Positions 45,560-58,079 of a DNA stretch of 64,000 bases are shown piece by piece; positions within the stretch are counted from its first letter, which is position 1, and every line of letters starts with the position of its first letter. A program made the position numbers and the translations under genes. Location of the stretch: the NCBI RefSeq assembly GCF_009769755.1, contig NZ_SDWJ01000001.1, positions 806,001 through 870,000 of the forward strand, given 5' to 3'. The stretch comes from Sphingorhabdus profundilacus (GTDB lineage: Bacteria > Pseudomonadota > Alphaproteobacteria > Sphingomonadales > Sphingomonadaceae). The notes beneath the pieces were generated by a model, which ran no database searches, was not told the origin of the DNA, and saw only the letters and a program-made list of their open reading frames with translations.

Positions 45560-45988
45560 ATGAAAAGCTTCTTTATCATCGCCTTAGCCGCAGCAACCCT
45601 GGCTGCCCCTGTTGAAGCAAAAAGGCCGGAACCCTATGTCTGGCCCGAACTTGGCGTGGAAAGTAAGATCATCTTTCCGCACCACGACGCCATTCGCAAT
45701 TTCGAAGCCGACGGCAGCGACGGCGTCTGGCTTGAGGATCGTCAGCGCCGTTGGTATTATGCGGAGCTTATGGGTGGCTGCCATGATCTGGATTTTGCCC
45801 AAGCCATTGGGTTCGATACTGGCGGATCACCGCATTTTGATAAATTCAGTTCGATCATTGTGCGGGGTCAGAAATGCCCGTTGATCAGCCTGCAGACTTC
45901 GGAAAAGCCTTTGCCGCGCAAGGAAAGGCTGAAATTGCGGAACGCTGCGAAAGTTGCCGCCAAGGATGTGGTCGCGCCTTCAAATTGA
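45560..45988 (+). CDS. Secreted protein, possible DUF6491 member
   Basis: The 142-residue product has a signal peptide (residues 1-20, ending PVEAK) and a mature domain with IRNFEADGSDGVWLEDRQRRWYYAELMGGCHDLDFAQAIGFDT and SSIIVRGQKCPLISL. This pattern, with two cysteines that could form a disulfide, resembles the DUF6491 family of small periplasmic proteins of alphaproteobacteria. The C-terminus is Lys/Ala-rich. Function unknown. It lies 46 bp after tdk and 30 bp before truB. Confidence 0.65.
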   Translation: MKSFFIIALAAATLAAPVEAKRPEPYVWPELGVESKIIFPHHDAIRNFEADGSDGVWLEDRQRRWYYAELMGGCHDLDFAQAIGFDTGGSPHFDKFSSIIVRGQKCPLISLQTSEKPLPRKERLKLRNAAKVAAKDVVAPSN

Positions 45989-46018
45989 CTAAAGCGTGGA
46001 CGGCCTTAAAGGCAGGCC

Positions 46019-46972
46019 ATGCATGGCTGGATCATATTGGATAAACCATTGGGTTTGGGCTCCACCCAGGCCGTGGCCGCGGTTAAGCGGAACCTGCGTC
46101 AGGCTGGCTTTGGCAAAGTTAAAGTGGGCCATGGCGGGACCCTCGATCCCCTGGCAACGGGGGTGTTGCCGATAGCATTGGGTGAAGCGACAAAGCTCTG
46201 CGGGCGAATGCTCGATGCATCGAAGACATATGAGTTCACCATAAGTTTCGGAGCCGAAACAAGAGGCCTTGATGCCGAGGGCAAGGTCGTAGCGACTTCG
46301 GACCTTCGGCCGACCATATCAGAAATAGAGCTGGTTTTGGGCGAGTTCACCGGTGCCATCGCGCAAATTCCACCGGCATATTCAGCTATCAAAATCGATG
46401 GCAAGCGTGCGTATGAACGGGCCAGAGCAGGCGAAGATGTGGAGATGAACGCGCGGTCAATATTCGTCCACAGCCTCACACTCCATCACCCTGAACTTGT
46501 TTCAGGGTCTTATTTTGACGAGCAGAATAGTACGACCCTGAAACAAGTTCAGGGTGACGAGACTTTGAGTTCGGTGACCTTTTCGGCCCATGTTTCCAAA
46601 GGCACCTATATCCGTTCACTTGCCCGCGATATCGCTTATGCTGTGGGTACCGTGGGTCATGTGACCATGCTCCGCCGGACCCGCGCCGGACCATTTGACT
46701 TGGAAAGCGCGATTTCGCTGGACAAACTGAATGCTTTCGGCCAAGGGGCGGCCCAAGAAGACATTATCTTGCCGATAGAGGCAGGGCTGGTCGACATCCC
46801 GGCTCTTGATCTCTCCCCGGAACAGGCAAGGGCGATCCAACAGGGTCGCGTCTTGACCGGGATTGCCATGAAAGATGGTCTACATTGGGCGAGGGACGCG
46901 GAAATGCGGCCTATTGCGCTGGTGGAGAGCATCGACGGAGAATTAAGATCCGTCCGTGGCTTTAACCTTTAA
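46019..46972 (+). CDS. truB: tRNA pseudouridine(55) synthase with an in-frame repeat-encoded insert
   Basis: TruB makes pseudouridine at position 55 of the T-loop in tRNAs. The 317-residue protein shows HGWIILDKPLGLGSTQAV, the catalytic Asp43 in GGTLDPLATGVLPIALGEATK, PPAYSAIKIDGKRAYERARAG, and SKGTYIRSLARDIA. About 25 residues at 156-180 (HHPELVSGSYFDEQNSTTLK and on) have no place in the family and are encoded by a family A repeat doublet inserted in frame at 46485-46558. The insert falls between two beta strands (SLTL and VTFSAHV), ahead of the RNA-binding SKGTYIR segment. All catalytic motifs are intact, so the enzyme is probably functional. Confidence 0.93.
   Translation: MHGWIILDKPLGLGSTQAVAAVKRNLRQAGFGKVKVGHGGTLDPLATGVLPIALGEATKLCGRMLDASKTYEFTISFGAETRGLDAEGKVVATSDLRPTISEIELVLGEFTGAIAQIPPAYSAIKIDGKRAYERARAGEDVEMNARSIFVHSLTLHHPELVSGSYFDEQNSTTLKQVQGDETLSSVTFSAHVSKGTYIRSLARDIAYAVGTVGHVTMLRRTRAGPFDLESAISLDKLNAFGQGAAQEDIILPIEAGLVDIPALDLSPEQARAIQQGRVLTGIAMKDGLHWARDAEMRPIALVESIDGELRSVRGFNL
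46485..46558. repeat. Family A palindromic repeat doublet inside truB
   Basis: The inverted arms CCCTGAACTTGTTTCAGGG and CCCTGAAACAAGTTCAGGG, about 74 bp end to end, are read through in frame as part of truB, adding about 25 codons. This is the only family A copy in the window that is inside a protein-coding gene. Confidence 0.92.
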
Positions 46973-46996
46973 AACCATGATGTTCGAAGGAAAAAT

Positions 46997-47266
46997 ATGT
47001 CTATTACTGCTGAACGTAAAGCCCAGGTTATCAAAGAGCATGCTCGTGAGCCTAATGATACCGGATCGCCTGAAGTGCAGGTTGCCATTCTGACCGACCG
47101 GATCAACGCCCTGACGGGTCATTTCAAGGATCACCACAAGGACAACCATTCGCGTCGTGGTCTTTTGATGATGGTCAACAAGCGCCGTTCGCTTCTGGAC
47201 TATTTGAAGAAAATTGATGCGGACCGTTACGCCGCACTCATCGCGAAGCTCGGTCTTCGCAAGTAA
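46997..47266 (+). CDS. rpsO: 30S ribosomal protein S15
   Basis: The 89-residue product is S15: [89 protein letters not shown], with the HxxDxxSRRGL rRNA-binding motif. A GAAGGA site lies upstream of the ATG. It is followed by a strong terminator-like hairpin and then pnp, the common rpsO-pnp pairing in which S15 and PNPase expression are often controlled through the leader. Confidence 0.97.
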   Translation: MSITAERKAQVIKEHAREPNDTGSPEVQVAILTDRINALTGHFKDHHKDNHSRRGLLMMVNKRRSLLDYLKKIDADRYAALIAKLGLRK

Positions 47267-47274
47267 TTATGCGA

Positions 47275-47303
47275 AAGCGGCCCCCAAACGGGCCGCTTTT
47301 TGC
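47275..47303 (+). terminator. Rho-independent terminator after rpsO
   Basis: AAGCGGCCC pairs with GGGCCGCTT around a 6-base loop, followed by TTTTT. This is a textbook terminator; some transcripts probably read through into pnp. Confidence 0.85.
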
Positions 47304-47435
47304 TTATGGGGCGATCCGGCAATGAGGCTGGTTTGCCATAGGGGCGCTTTTTAGCCCCACCCGCAGCGGATCGGTATTTCCGCAATCAAGAGGCCTCACA
47401 CCGCAATAGGGCGGTGCTGAGTCAAAGGAAAATCT

Positions 47436-49772
47436 ATGTTTAATACGAAAACTGTATCAATCGAGTGGGGCGGACAAACCCTGACACTCGAAACGGGCAA
47501 GGTTGCCCGTCAAGCCGACGGTGCTGTCATGGCGTCGCTGGGCGAAACTGTTGTTCTTTGCGCGGTTACCGCTGCGAAGTCAGTGAAAGAAGGTCAGGAT
47601 TTCTTCCCGTTGACCGTTCACTATCAGGAAAAATATTCCGCAGCCGGTCGCATACCCGGCGGCTTTTTCAAGCGCGAACGTGGCGCCACGGAGAAGGAAA
47701 CACTGGTTTCGCGTCTGATCGACCGTCCGGTCCGTCCGCTTTTCCCCGAAGGTTTCTATAATGAAATCAACGCTATTGCACAGGTTCTAAGCTATGACGG
47801 CCACAATGAGCCCGACATTCTTGCGATGGTTGCAACTTCGGCTGCTCTGACCATTTCGGGCGTTCCTTTCATGGGCCCGATCGGCGCGGCACGTGTTGGT
47901 TATGTGAACGGCGAATATATCCTGAACCCCACCGACGAACAGGTTGCCGAAGGCGACCTCGATCTGGTGGTCGCGGCAACTTATGATGCCGTGATGATGG
48001 TTGAATCCGAAGCCAATGAGCTTTCGGAAGAAATCATGCTTGGCGCCGTCCTGTTTGCACATGATGCATGTAAGGAAATCGTCAAAGCCATCGTGAAGCT
48101 TGCCGAGCAAGCCGCCAAGGAACCTTGGGCAATGGCAGAGCAGGCCGATCTTTCGGCTGCAAAAGACAAGCTGAAGAAGCTGATCGGCAAGGATATTGCC
48201 GCAGCGTACAAGCTGACCGACAAGTCGGCGCGCAGCAACGCCCTGAACGAAGCGCGTGCAAAGGCGAAAGAAGCCTTTGCCGATGCAACCCCGCAGGACC
48301 AGATGGCTGCTGGCAAGCTGATGAAGAAGCTGGAAGCCGAAATCGTTCGCGGCGCCATCCTGAAAGACGGCACCCGCATTGACGGACGCACCACCACGCA
48401 GATTCGTCCGATCCTCGGCGAAACGCACTTTCTGCCGCGCGCACATGGTTCCGCCCTGTTCACCCGTGGCGAAACCCAGACCATCGCGACCTGCACCTTG
48501 GGCACCAAGGACGCAGAGCAGATGATCGACGGCCTTGGTGGCCTGCATTACGAGCATTTCATGCTGCACTATAACTTCCCGCCCTATTCGGTTGGTGAAG
48601 TCGGCCGCTTCGGCGCGCCGGGTCGTCGTGAAGTCGGCCATGGCAAGCTTGCATGGCGCGCTTTGCACCCTGTTCTGCCAACCAAGGACGAGTTTCCCTA
48701 TACCATCCGTCTGACCAGCGACATTACCGAATCCAACGGTTCGTCGTCGATGGCATCGGTATGCGGCGGAAGCCTCGCCATGATGGACGCCGGCGTCCCG
48801 ATCAAGCGTCCGGTCAGCGGCATTGCCATGGGCCTGATCCTCGAAGGTAAGGATTTTGCAATTCTGTCCGACATTCTGGGTGATGAAGATCATCTGGGCG
48901 ACATGGATTTCAAGGTTGCAGGTACTTCCGAAGGCATCACCACGATGCAGATGGACATCAAGATTGCCGGGATTACCCGCGAAATCTTCGAAGCCGCATT
49001 GACCCAAGCCAAGGAAGGCCGCGCGCATATCCTGGGCGAAATGGCCAAGGCATTGGGCGAAGTCCGTGGCGAACTGTCGGCACATGCACCGCGCATTGAA
49101 ACGATGCAGATCGACAAGGCGAAGATCCGTGACATCATCGGCACCGGTGGCAAGGTTATCCGCGAAATCGTGGCAACGACCGGCGCCAAGGTGGACATTG
49201 ATGACGAAGGTCTGATCAAGATCTCGTCGAGCGACCTGACCCAGATTGAAGCGGCTCGCAAGTGGATCAGCGGCATCGTTGAAGAAGCTGAAGTCGGCAA
49301 GATCTATGACGGCAAGGTTGTAAACCTCGTCGATTTCGGTGCGTTCGTGAATTTCATGGGCGGCAAGGACGGCCTCGTCCATGTCAGCGAAATGCGGAAC
49401 GAACGCGTTGAAAAGGTAACGGACGTTGTCAGCGAAGGCATGGACGTCAAGGTCAAGGTTCTCGAAATCGATCCGCGCGGCAAGGTTCGGCTGTCGATGC
49501 GCGTTGTTGATCAGGAAACTGGCGAAGAACTGGAAGACACACGTCCGCCCCGCGAAAAGAGCGAGCGCAGCGATCGTGGTCCCCGTCGTGACGGCGGCCG
49601 CGAAGGTGGTCGTGGCGAAGGTCGCGGTGATCGTGGTCCACGCCGGGATGGTGGCCGGGGCGAAGGCCGCGGCGACCGTGGCCCGCGTCGTGAACGCTCC
49701 GAAGGTGGCAATGAAGGCGGCAATAATGGCGGGGGCGATCCCGACCATGTACCGGCCTTCCTGAAAGACTAA
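47436..49772 (+). CDS. pnp: Polynucleotide phosphorylase with RGG-type C-terminal tail
   Basis: PNPase degrades RNA 3' to 5' with phosphate and is a degradosome partner. The 778-residue protein has two RNase PH domains, the KH domain ([21 protein letters not shown]), and the S1 domain ([34 protein letters not shown]). The tail after about residue 705 is a low-complexity Arg/Gly/Asp stretch repeating [11 protein letters not shown] and GRGEGRG units, ending PAFLKD. The core is normal; the tail is longer and more repetitive than the E. coli protein and could bind RNA. A GGCGG-rich terminator follows. Confidence 0.96.
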   Translation: MFNTKTVSIEWGGQTLTLETGKVARQADGAVMASLGETVVLCAVTAAKSVKEGQDFFPLTVHYQEKYSAAGRIPGGFFKRERGATEKETLVSRLIDRPVRPLFPEGFYNEINAIAQVLSYDGHNEPDILAMVATSAALTISGVPFMGPIGAARVGYVNGEYILNPTDEQVAEGDLDLVVAATYDAVMMVESEANELSEEIMLGAVLFAHDACKEIVKAIVKLAEQAAKEPWAMAEQADLSAAKDKLKKLIGKDIAAAYKLTDKSARSNALNEARAKAKEAFADATPQDQMAAGKLMKKLEAEIVRGAILKDGTRIDGRTTTQIRPILGETHFLPRAHGSALFTRGETQTIATCTLGTKDAEQMIDGLGGLHYEHFMLHYNFPPYSVGEVGRFGAPGRREVGHGKLAWRALHPVLPTKDEFPYTIRLTSDITESNGSSSMASVCGGSLAMMDAGVPIKRPVSGIAMGLILEGKDFAILSDILGDEDHLGDMDFKVAGTSEGITTMQMDIKIAGITREIFEAALTQAKEGRAHILGEMAKALGEVRGELSAHAPRIETMQIDKAKIRDIIGTGGKVIREIVATTGAKVDIDDEGLIKISSSDLTQIEAARKWISGIVEEAEVGKIYDGKVVNLVDFGAFVNFMGGKDGLVHVSEMRNERVEKVTDVVSEGMDVKVKVLEIDPRGKVRLSMRVVDQETGEELEDTRPPREKSERSDRGPRRDGGREGGRGEGRGDRGPRRDGGRGEGRGDRGPRRERSEGGNEGGNNGGGDPDHVPAFLKD

Positions 49773-49794
49773 GCCTGTAAAGGCACTGGAGAGG

Positions 49795-49823
49795 AAAGGG
49801 GTCGCTGCGGCGGCCCCTTTTTT
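49795..49823 (+). terminator. Rho-independent terminator after pnp
   Basis: AAAGGGGTCGC pairs with GCGGCCCCTTT with one mismatch (or a G-U pair in RNA), followed by a T-run. It ends the rimP-to-pnp region. Confidence 0.7.
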
Positions 49824-49966
49824 GTTTGAAGCAGCCTGATTTGTATCAGAATGTGACGCATCAAGTTTTACATGGTATCGCAAAATTTGTTTTATGGTTA
49901 AAATTCAGTATAGCTGATTATTCTCCTTCAATTGTGGTCGCGACGGGTCTGGGGGGACCCTTTTTA

Positions 49967-52183
49967 ATGCGTCGATATTTGTTTCTACCTTTTGTTGTAG
50001 CTGCTGCAATTGCGATAGCCCTCATCACGCGCGTGCCACCTTCACATGATGGCGGCACAGGATATTCCGTACAGTCCGCACAGGCCACATTGCGCGCAAT
50101 CGCAAGTGAACCAAGACCCGTCGGCTCGCCCGGCCATGATAAAACGCGAAATTGGCTTGTCTCACGCTTTGCTTCGATGGGGCTTGAAGTGAGTACGCAG
50201 ACAGGTGTCGGGGTACGGCAGGCAAATTTTGACCGGCGGAGAAACGGGTCAGTTAACGTTGCGCCTTATGAAAATATTATCGCAGTGCTACCGGGGCGTA
50301 ATCGCGCCGACAAGGCTGTGGCATTGATGGCGCATTATGACAGTGCGCCATGGGCCAATGGCGCTGCGGATGATGGCGCGGGGGTTGCGGCGCTTATCGA
50401 AACTGCGCGGGTTATGTCAACCGGTCCAAAGCCGACGCGGGACGTGATTTTTATCGCCACTGATGCAGAAGAGCTAGGTCTGATTGGCGCACATGAATTT
50501 TTTGACCGCCACACTCTGGCGCAAAGGATCGGCGCAGTCGTCAATGTCGAAGCGCGCGGTTCGCGCGGTCGGGCTATCATGTTCCAGACATCGCCGGGCA
50601 ATGCTGGCTTGATTGAAACTTGGGCAAGCAATGCGATTTCCCCGACTGGCAACAGCCTTGCCAATGATGTCTATAAAATGCTTCCAAATGACACCGATCT
50701 CTCGGTCCCGTTGGCAAAAGGCGTAACGGGTATCAACGCAGCCTTTATTGACCGGTTGCTCGACTATCATATGCCCACCGACAATATCGAGAATCTGGAC
50801 ATCGGCGCTTTACGGCATTTGGGTAATTTTGCACTGACCACGACGCGGGCACTTGCCAATGCAAATGCATTGCCAGCGCAAGGGGCGGATTCAGCCTATT
50901 TCGATTTTTTCGGTCTTTTCGTCGTGCGCTATCCGCTGTGGATGGGGTGGGTACTGGTGGCGATCGGCTTCGGTTTCCTGCACACGGCCCAGGTGCAACG
51001 GCTGGGTGTAGGGTGGCGTCAGGCGCTCTATGGCACTGCCGGCATGCTAGCTCTCACCGTCGGGGTCGGTGTCATAAGCCATTTGGTTGCGAGTTTTGCC
51101 TATGGCAACGGCATGATTCCCTTGCGTGAACGCATCAATGAAATGGGTGCGGTTTTATGGATATATGTCGCATTCGCGGCTGGTTCCATATTGGTGGTCA
51201 AGCCGCGCGCCGCAATGTGGACAGGTTCGGTCATATTGATGCTGCTTTGTGCGCTTGCCGCACAAATATGGATGCCGGGGGCAAGTTGGCTGTTCGACTG
51301 GGGCGGGTTGATCGGTGCAATTTTACTGAATCTGGCGGCGAGGACAGGGTGGCAAACGCCTGCTGTTCTGTGTGCAAGCGCGATAGTTGGGGGGCTATGG
51401 GGGGCATTATTGCTGATTGGGGTCATTGTTACCTATGTGTCGGTTGCACCCATGACACCTGCGCCCATTGCTTTGATCATTCCGTTTGCCGTGACCCTTA
51501 TCGGACCGGTGATTATGGACTTTGGCAATTTGCGAAGGTCAACCCGCATAGGCACAGGGTTGATCGGCCTTGCTATCGTTGGCGGAATTTTTTTTTCCTT
51601 TCATGCCAGCTTTTCAGAACGCAAACCTAAACCGGGCGACCTTTTTTACTATAGTGACCGGCAAAGTGGCAGAAATTTCTGGGCAACCAGTTCGACCGCG
51701 CGCGAGTTGCCCGATGGCAATGTAGTTTCCATATCGCCCAAAGGATTTGAAAGCCTGAAATGGAAGGCGGTAAGCGCTCCTTCTGCTCCCATGCCACCAC
51801 CCAACATCAGCATGGTCGAACAAGGCAATCAGGTAACAATAAATATGGAAAGCAAGGTCGCACCTCGGTTGATGAACTTTACAATTCGCCCGGTTGCAGA
51901 TTTGGACAACATCCGGGTAAATAACCGGAAGGTGAGGATTCCCGCAGGGCAAGCGACGCGGATTGGCTGGCGTGCCGAGACCCCGAATGCAAAACTGTCG
52001 CTTCAATTTGAGCGAAAGCAAGCGGGTCTATTATACATTGATTATCTTTACGCGGTTGAAAAAATGCCGACAGGATCACCCGCGCCAGTTGGCCCCAATA
52101 CCGACTGGGCACAGTTTAACGGCACAAGGGTAATGAGTGACTCGCTCGTTTTAAGATATGGCGATGACGTTCCCGGCCCATGA
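49967..52183 (+). CDS. M28-family zinc metallopeptidase with membrane domain
   Basis: The 738-residue protein has one N-terminal hydrophobic segment, an M28 peptidase domain with the zinc ligands in MAHYDSAP (His), NGAADDGAG (Asp), DAEELGLIGAHEF (Glu pair), NVEARG and DYHMPTDN (His), then about eight transmembrane helices and a C-terminal extracytoplasmic region. This domain layout resembles the ER/vacuolar M28 membrane peptidases. It probably removes residues from peptides outside the cytoplasm; the substrate is unknown. The ATG at 49967 is chosen over the upstream open frame, which begins in the pnp terminator region. Confidence 0.88.
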   Translation: MRRYLFLPFVVAAAIAIALITRVPPSHDGGTGYSVQSAQATLRAIASEPRPVGSPGHDKTRNWLVSRFASMGLEVSTQTGVGVRQANFDRRRNGSVNVAPYENIIAVLPGRNRADKAVALMAHYDSAPWANGAADDGAGVAALIETARVMSTGPKPTRDVIFIATDAEELGLIGAHEFFDRHTLAQRIGAVVNVEARGSRGRAIMFQTSPGNAGLIETWASNAISPTGNSLANDVYKMLPNDTDLSVPLAKGVTGINAAFIDRLLDYHMPTDNIENLDIGALRHLGNFALTTTRALANANALPAQGADSAYFDFFGLFVVRYPLWMGWVLVAIGFGFLHTAQVQRLGVGWRQALYGTAGMLALTVGVGVISHLVASFAYGNGMIPLRERINEMGAVLWIYVAFAAGSILVVKPRAAMWTGSVILMLLCALAAQIWMPGASWLFDWGGLIGAILLNLAARTGWQTPAVLCASAIVGGLWGALLLIGVIVTYVSVAPMTPAPIALIIPFAVTLIGPVIMDFGNLRRSTRIGTGLIGLAIVGGIFFSFHASFSERKPKPGDLFYYSDRQSGRNFWATSSTARELPDGNVVSISPKGFESLKWKAVSAPSAPMPPPNISMVEQGNQVTINMESKVAPRLMNFTIRPVADLDNIRVNNRKVRIPAGQATRIGWRAETPNAKLSLQFERKQAGLLYIDYLYAVEKMPTGSPAPVGPNTDWAQFNGTRVMSDSLVLRYGDDVPGP

Positions 52184-52280
52184 TGACAAAATTCATGTGC
52201 GATACAGGGTGAAACAGGCATCTGGGGACAAAATCAGCAAAGCACTTGGCGGCGCGCTCAAGATTAACTAGGGAATGGTC

Positions 52281-53075
52281 ATGAACAAAAAACTGCTTGT
52301 GTCTGTGGCATTGCTTGCCGCCTCTTCGATGCTTTCTGGCTGCGCCGCCCTCGGGCTTGGCGGCGGCGGTGCAAAACCGGGTAGCAACACCCGCTACGTC
52401 GCGCGCGATGTAAACACGCTGTACGCGGCGGCAAAAGAGAAGCTGGATAACAAGCAATATCCTGTGGCGGCGGCCCTGTTTGATGAAGTCGAGCGCCAGC
52501 ATCCCTATTCACCATGGGCGCGCCGTGCCCAGCTGATGAGTTCTTTCAGCTATTATATGGCGCAAAAATATAACGAATCGATCCAGTCATCTCGCCGGTT
52601 CCTGTCTATTCACCCGGGAAACAAAGATGCGGCCTATGCCTATTATCTGATTGCGCTTAGCTATTATGAACAAATTAGCGATGTGACACGTGACCAAAAG
52701 ATTTCGGAACAGGCCTTGGCCGCTTTGGGTGAGGTACAGCGTCGTTACCCGACTTCGCGCTATGCCGCTGATGCTACCTTGAAAGTTGACCTTGTCCGTG
52801 ACCATTTGGCCGGCAAGGAAATGGAAATTGGCCGCTTTTACCAGCGCCGCGCACTGTGGCTGGCGTCTTCGCTGCGCTTTCGTGAAGTTGTCGACAAATT
52901 TGATACGACAACCCACGCGCCTGAGGCTCTATATCGCCTGACTGAATCCTATCTTGCTATGGGCGTTCCAGAAGAGGCAAAGAAGGCGGCGGCTGTTCTT
53001 GGGGCCAATTATCCCGGCAGCGAATGGTACAAACGCGCTTATGACTTGATGCAGAAGCACGCGCCCAGCGCTTAG
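52281..53075 (+). CDS. bamD: Outer-membrane assembly lipoprotein BamD
   Basis: BamD is an essential part of the Bam complex that inserts beta-barrel proteins into the outer membrane. The 264-residue protein has a signal with lipobox MLSGC (Cys21), followed by TPR repeats: VNTLYAAAKEKLDNKQYPVAAALFDEVERQHPYSPWARRAQLM, SIQSSRRFLSIHPGNKDAAYAYYLIALSYYEQI, and DKFDTTTHAPEALYRLTESYLAMG. The ATG at 52281 has AGGGA 6 bp before it; an ATG two codons earlier is too close to that site. An ordinary neighbour of recN in alphaproteobacteria. Confidence 0.95.
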   Translation: MNKKLLVSVALLAASSMLSGCAALGLGGGGAKPGSNTRYVARDVNTLYAAAKEKLDNKQYPVAAALFDEVERQHPYSPWARRAQLMSSFSYYMAQKYNESIQSSRRFLSIHPGNKDAAYAYYLIALSYYEQISDVTRDQKISEQALAALGEVQRRYPTSRYAADATLKVDLVRDHLAGKEMEIGRFYQRRALWLASSLRFREVVDKFDTTTHAPEALYRLTESYLAMGVPEEAKKAAAVLGANYPGSEWYKRAYDLMQKHAPSA

Positions 53076-53344
53076 GCCGGGAACCCATAAATATTATCGT
53101 CGAGGCTTCAAAATGGCGAAGATATCGGACCAAAATGCGCGCAGTCAGGCAGTCATTTTGCCTGCAAGTGTATTTTGGTTCGAGATCGAAGCCATTATGA
53201 CGTCCGAAGGATTTGACCCATTTTGCCCATCGCTGCGTCAGAAAGCCTTGAGATATATCCATATCCCGGCGGCTTCCTTCCTTGCTCTGAACAAAATAGC
53301 CTCAAACCTCGACGATAATATTTATGGGTTCACGGCCTAATGCC

Positions 53345-57051
<3,707 letters not shown>

Positions 57052-57072
57052 GGTCAGGACCCAAAGAAAGCT

Positions 57073-57113
57073 TGGCGGCGTACTGGCTAAAAGGAGCAGC
57101 CAGTACGCCGCCA
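57073..57113. terminator. Perfect 16-bp hairpin after ligA, without T-run
   Basis: TGGCGGCGTACTGGCT and AGCCAGTACGCCGCCA form a 16-bp perfect stem around a 9-base loop (aaaaggagc). No T-run follows. It lies 21 bp past the ligA stop and may block 3' exonucleases or work as a Rho-assisted terminator. Confidence 0.7.
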
Positions 57114-57239
57114 GAACCGCAGCGATCCCCCTCGTGCCGCGCGGTCCAAAGCTTTATCCCTTCAATTTTTGACCAATATCGGCATTATGCCTGACACCAG
57201 ATCCCGCGACTCCGAAAGGTCTTGCTTCATAACTTTTAT

Positions 57240-57959
57240 ATGACGGTTAGTGTCACAATAATGTCAACAACTTTACAATCGGATCATCTGTCTGAAAACA
57301 TTGGCCGGTCGGTCGATGCTCCGGCACTCTTTGCCAGTTTTCCAGAAGCCCTTCGAACAGAATTGCGAAGTAAAGCGGTTCGCCGGAACTTCGAATCGGG
57401 TCAGTTTTTGCATCAACGTGGCGATTCTGCGGGTGGATTCTGGATCATCGATAAAGGACAGGTCAAGTTGGGGCATCAGGACAAGCAGGGTATGATGCAC
57501 GTCTTGTTCATTTTGGGCCCAGGGGATAGTTTCGGCGAATTGGCTTGCCTGGGCCAATTTAGAAGGGTGCTGGATGCGGAGGCATTGGGCAAAACGGAAA
57601 TGCTTTGGGTAAGTGAGGCGATTTTGTCAGATATCATTGCAGGTTCAACTGAAATATCCCGCGAAATGCTCAAAATCTTGGCAAAACAATTGCAGGAGGC
57701 CCTCGACAATCTTTTGGTATTCAGGAACATGCCTGCACCCAAAAGATTGGCGCAGCGTTTGTTGGCTTTTGTTGCAGACCGGGAACCGCCCGTAACGTTA
57801 GGAATAAAGCAACAGGAACTGGCTGAATTGGTCGGTGTGTCCCGTATGACCATAGCCTCTGCCTTGGCTGAACTTGAAGGCCTTGGCTTTGTTTCGAGAC
57901 ATTATGGACATTTGGTAATTGAAGATCCCGCAGCCTTAAAGCGATGGATGAAAAACTAG
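57240..57959 (+). CDS. Crp/Fnr-family transcriptional regulator
   Basis: The 239-residue protein has a cyclic-nucleotide-binding-like domain (FESGQFLHQRGDSAGGFWIIDKGQVKLGHQD, then GPGDSFGELACLGQ), a dimer helix, and a C-terminal Crp-type helix-turn-helix (LGIKQQELAELVGVSRMTIASALAELEGLGFVSRHYGHLVIED). The FNR-type N-terminal cysteine cluster is missing, so it is not an oxygen-sensing FNR. The ligand is unknown. Starts at TTG 57222 (AAAGG upstream), ATG 57240 or ATG 57261 are all possible. A TGAC-n7-GTCA inverted repeat lies at 57241-57255, over the start region. Confidence 0.82.
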   Translation: MTVSVTIMSTTLQSDHLSENIGRSVDAPALFASFPEALRTELRSKAVRRNFESGQFLHQRGDSAGGFWIIDKGQVKLGHQDKQGMMHVLFILGPGDSFGELACLGQFRRVLDAEALGKTEMLWVSEAILSDIIAGSTEISREMLKILAKQLQEALDNLLVFRNMPAPKRLAQRLLAFVADREPPVTLGIKQQELAELVGVSRMTIASALAELEGLGFVSRHYGHLVIEDPAALKRWMKN

Positions 57960-58079
57960 GCCATAAACGCCTACTTATCTTTGACGAGGTTTGAGGTCAT
58001 TCTGCTCGTAAGCACATTTAAATCGTTCTGACCTTAAGGGTTGTTGATGTAAAACAGTTTCAAGTGTAACCACTTTCCT

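Noticed and set aside
47787-49883. 698-codon minus-strand frame opposite pnp
   Set aside because: A shadow of the highly biased pnp codon usage; the protein is unlike any family and pnp is certain.
53113-53340. 75-codon open frame between bamD and recN
   Set aside because: No ribosome-binding site, no signal peptide or domain, and its end lies just before recN. It may be chance in a 269-bp gap that otherwise shows nothing.
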